From positions 124,001 to 188,000 of the forward strand of contig JAFEBL010000017.1 in NCBI GenBank assembly GCA_018242665.1: 64,000 nt of DNA, given 5' to 3'. Below are positions 62,007 through 64,000 of this stretch, piece by piece (positions within the stretch are counted from its first letter, which is position 1; each line of letters starts with the position of its first letter). The position numbers and the translations under genes are program-made. Below the pieces are notes generated by a model. The model did not search any database, was not told the origin of the DNA, and saw only the letters and a list, made by a program, of their open reading frames with translations. This stretch comes from Nitrospira sp. (GTDB lineage Bacteria; Nitrospirota; Nitrospiria; Nitrospirales; Nitrospiraceae).

Positions 62007-62678
62007 TCACAGACGGGCGAGCCCCTCAGCAATGGCACATTTTGTGAGCGCGACCGTGGAATGGAGATTCAGTTGGTCCATAATGCGAAACTTATGGAAC
62101 TCGACGGTCTTGACGGCAATGTTCAGCAGTCTGGCTACTTCCTTGGTCCCTCGCCCCTCAGCGATCAATTGCAGCACCTCACGCTGGCGCGGCGTGAGAG
62201 AAGACACGGACACAGGGGCCTGTGCCGCGCCGCTCTGGACGCTCTGATTGGTCGCCATGACGCTCTTGGTGAGCAGAGACGTCAGGAAGTAGGCTCCCCG
62301 TTGCACGGCCTCAATGGCTTGACGCAATTCAGGGGCAGGCGAACGTTTGAGCAGATAGGCTGCCGCCCCGAGCTTAAACGCATCGGCCACCTGCCTGGTG
62401 CTTTCCTGAACCGTCAAGAACACCAGGCGACTCGCCGGGACTATTCTGGCGAGCTGCCGTGCCGCATCCAATCCATTGAGCAACGGGAGTAGCACCTCCA
62501 TCACAATCACGTCAGGCCGGACCCGCTCTGCCTCTGCCAGCAGCGACCGACCATCCTCAACGATGCCGACGACATCGCAGTACCGCTCGATCAGTGCCCG
62601 AATCCCTGCGGCCACGATCACCTGCTCATCAGCAAGCAGGACTCGACATCGACCCGGTTTGTGATCGGCACAGAGCAT
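62007..62678 (-). CDS. LuxR-type response regulator with Glu at the phospho-acceptor
   Basis: 223 residues: an N-terminal receiver (about 10-125) and a C-terminal LuxR/NarL helix-turn-helix (LTPRQREVLQLIAEGRGTKE to KTVEFHKFRIMDQL). Receiver contacts are mostly kept: Asp17-Glu18 (LLADEQ), a Thr in VFLTVQES and Lys in LLKRS. The acceptor position reads VIVMEVLLP, so Glu61 replaces the usual Asp. Glu can mimic the phosphorylated state, so the protein may be constitutively active or respond to other inputs. No kinase adjoins. It is the first gene of the minus-strand exosortase block and probably regulates it. Start at 62678 avoids a 15-residue non-conserved lead. Confidence 0.82.
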   Translation of the reverse strand: MLCADHKPGRCRVLLADEQVIVAAGIRALIERYCDVVGIVEDGRSLLAEAERVRPDVIVMEVLLPLLNGLDAARQLARIVPASRLVFLTVQESTRQVADAFKLGAAAYLLKRSPAPELRQAIEAVQRGAYFLTSLLTKSVMATNQSVQSGAAQAPVSVSSLTPRQREVLQLIAEGRGTKEVARLLNIAVKTVEFHKFRIMDQLNLHSTVALTKCAIAEGLARL

Positions 62679-63070
62679 AGCCCACCCCCCACCCCTCCGC
62701 CCTCCATGACGTTCACCGGGCACGGACCACGATGAATGCCAGGAGCCGGTTGGTCGAACATCTACGAATCAAAGCAAGTAAGTTGCCATCCCTTTGCCGG
62801 CAACCGGCACATCTCACTTCGGGGCTATTGATGAGTTTCACGAGCGACTGCGATGTGGATCACGATGGAAGGGGAAGAGTCTGTGGCGAGCCTCCCCAAT
62901 ACCTCATTCGCAGATAGGGGCAATTGGGGGCAGTGTACAGAGACCATGGGACAGCACATTCACCAGGGGGACGTTTAGATCGCGCCAGGCGCCGGCTCAG
63001 AGTCGCCATTGTGTTCCCGGCCACAGCACGGCATACTCTCTTGGAGCCTTCCACCTTGAGGACAGACACC
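62679..63070 (+). other. Divergent intergenic region
   Basis: About 390 bases between the regulator gene (minus) and a cytochrome c gene (plus). It must hold both promoters and would be the natural site of regulator binding. I see no clear -35/-10 pair, palindrome or small gene. An in-frame upstream extension of the cytochrome frame was discounted for lack of family sequence. Confidence 0.45.
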
Positions 63071-63505
63071 ATGCGCTCACACCGCTTGCTCCACGGATTG
63101 ATGCGACTGCTCCTGCTCAGCCTCGTCCTGGCAGGCAGCGACGCCGCTGCCGGCGACACCGGCGCCATGAAGAGTGACAGCACAAACGGTCACGTACTCT
63201 TCAACGGCAAGGGCATTTGCCACTACTGTCACGGCGTGGATGGTGTCATCGACAAGAAACCTGCTCTCAAGCCTGACACCCTGGCGGCCATCGAGAAATA
63301 CGCCGTTTCCGCACCGGATCTGCGCAATCGTGCGGCGCAGAAGCTGAAAGACAACAAGGCTCGTTTTCGGGCGATTCGGGAAGGCCATCCCGGGAGCGGC
63401 ATGTTCCCGGATTCAACCCTGAGCGATCAGGACATCTCGGATCTCGTGGCCTATCTGGCAACCCTCAGGCAGAGCGCCTCGGCTCCCAGCAAGAGTCCGT
63501 ACTGA
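63071..63505 (+). CDS. Monoheme class I cytochrome c
   Basis: 144 residues with a signal peptide (MRSHRLLHGLMRLLLLSLVL, ending DAAAG) and a heme-binding CHYCH. A Met ligand candidate is in GSGMFPDSTLSD, and the C-terminal helix DQDISDLVAYLATL fits cytochrome c-type folds. A Lys-rich region (KPALKPDTLAAIEKYA) follows the heme. It should carry electrons in the periplasm. ATG 63071 begins the signal peptide; the upstream frame has no conserved residues. Electron partner unknown. Confidence 0.88.
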   Translation: MRSHRLLHGLMRLLLLSLVLAGSDAAAGDTGAMKSDSTNGHVLFNGKGICHYCHGVDGVIDKKPALKPDTLAAIEKYAVSAPDLRNRAAQKLKDNKARFRAIREGHPGSGMFPDSTLSDQDISDLVAYLATLRQSASAPSKSPY

Positions 63506-63535
63506 GTGGTGAGGAGCCGCTCCTGCGGCCTACGA

Positions 63536-63925
63536 TCAGCTCAATCGGTGCAGATGCCGGGAGACATCGTGATACCGGGCCGGGGTCACGCGATAGCAGT
63601 AGTCAAACAGCCGGTCCGCCGCCTCTGCGGCAATCCCTCGCTCCCGATCCTGAAGCATCTCCATGAACCGATTCATGCTTCGATAGACCGCTTCGCCTTC
63701 GCCCAAATCCAGGTACCCTCGTACGGTCGCCAATTGCGCGACATAGGGCGCGAATCGGTCTGCGACTCCGTCCTCCTTCGCCTGCTCAGTCAGGACCGCC
63801 TGCACCATCGCGTCAAGCCACTCTTCGCCCGCGCCGGCGACCGCCACGATGCCTGGCATGGCCATCACGCTCGCGAGCAACAAAAACGATACCGCCCGCC
63901 GCTTCATGTTTTGAGTAATTCGCAT
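63536..63925 (-). CDS. Small exported hypothetical protein
   Basis: 129 residues with a signal peptide (about 1-30, ending AVAGA). The mature part is largely helical and acidic (EEWLDAMVQAVLTEQAKEDG, ATVRGYLDLGEGEAVYRSMN) and ends VTPARYHDVSRHLHRL. No family recognised. GAGGAGGGGATC before ATG 63925 supports the start. It converges with the cytochrome c gene with 30 bases between. Function unknown. Confidence 0.68.
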   Translation of the reverse strand: MRITQNMKRRAVSFLLLASVMAMPGIVAVAGAGEEWLDAMVQAVLTEQAKEDGVADRFAPYVAQLATVRGYLDLGEGEAVYRSMNRFMEMLQDRERGIAAEAADRLFDYCYRVTPARYHDVSRHLHRLS

Positions 63926-64000
63926 GATCCCCTCCTCGGATAGACCACGGACTCCAGTCCCACCAGCTCCAATGTAAATACACAGCATAGGCCATGCCAA

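Noticed and set aside
1-64000. CRISPR arrays, tRNA or rRNA genes, insertion sequences, phage genes and replication origins
   Set aside because: I looked for regularly spaced repeats, transposase or integrase motifs and RNA gene patterns in the sequence and saw none; a dedicated search could still find small items.

Overview
The window looks like a chromosomal segment from a GC-rich member of the Nitrospirota, most plausibly a Nitrospira-type bacterium. This is inferred from gene content: F0 ATP synthase genes, many c-type cytochromes and Slp/SHOCT lipoproteins, an exosortase locus, and a dense set of universal stress, CBS and P-type ATPase genes. No rRNA, tRNA, CRISPR array, insertion sequence or phage gene was recognised. 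Genes are tightly packed, often with 1-4 base overlaps.

Layout. 0-8 kb is housekeeping: the 3' end of a LarE-like gene, an F0 block (atpZ-like, atpB, atpE, atpF) without F1 genes, a pabB-pabC pair, a lytic transglycosylase, and nadB behind a small lipoprotein gene. 8-18 kb holds a 31-residue bS22/COX24-like gene, an MsbA-like exporter, a phosphoesterase, a Ca-type P-ATPase, a TPR protein, a PilZ protein and a hybrid histidine kinase. 18-24 kb holds an MgtA-like ATPase, a tandem-domain Usp and small unknown genes. 24-29 kb is an unusual two-gene operon: a GH13 glycoside hydrolase followed by a GMC flavoprotein fused to a DUF1080 (3-keto-disaccharide hydrolase-like) domain. Upstream of it is an AT-richer intergenic region with repeated GGATAC/GTATCC palindromes. 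29-31 kb is an APS-kinase-like/APH-like kinase pair.

31-44 kb reads as a stress and energy-saving region: a hibernation-factor/cold-shock fusion, an FmdB zinc ribbon, a cytochrome c, nicotinamidase and nicotinate phosphoribosyltransferase, a pentapeptide-repeat protein, CBS proteins, a Usp gene overlapping a type IIC P-ATPase gene, and TerC. 44-50 kb encodes envelope and redox proteins, including an outer-membrane monoheme cytochrome/beta-barrel fusion that resembles Cyc2, preceded by a cupredoxin/carboxypeptidase-regulatory-like protein, plus two methyltransferases. 50-53 kb has a decayed CSLREA-type gene, another CBS protein and a tandem DUF2238 pair.

53-62.7 kb is a minus-strand exosortase (PEP-CTERM) locus: a LuxR-type regulator with Glu at the phospho-acceptor site, two PEP-CTERM substrates (one frameshifted), a TPR lipoprotein, a fused exosortase/EpsI, a FemAB/CelD-like acyltransferase, a polysaccharide deacetylase and a small zinc-ribbon protein. 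The window ends with a monoheme cytochrome c and a small secreted unknown. The best candidates for something new are the oxidation/hydrolysis glycan operon with its palindromes, the Cyc2-like gene pair, and the exosortase locus with its atypical regulator.
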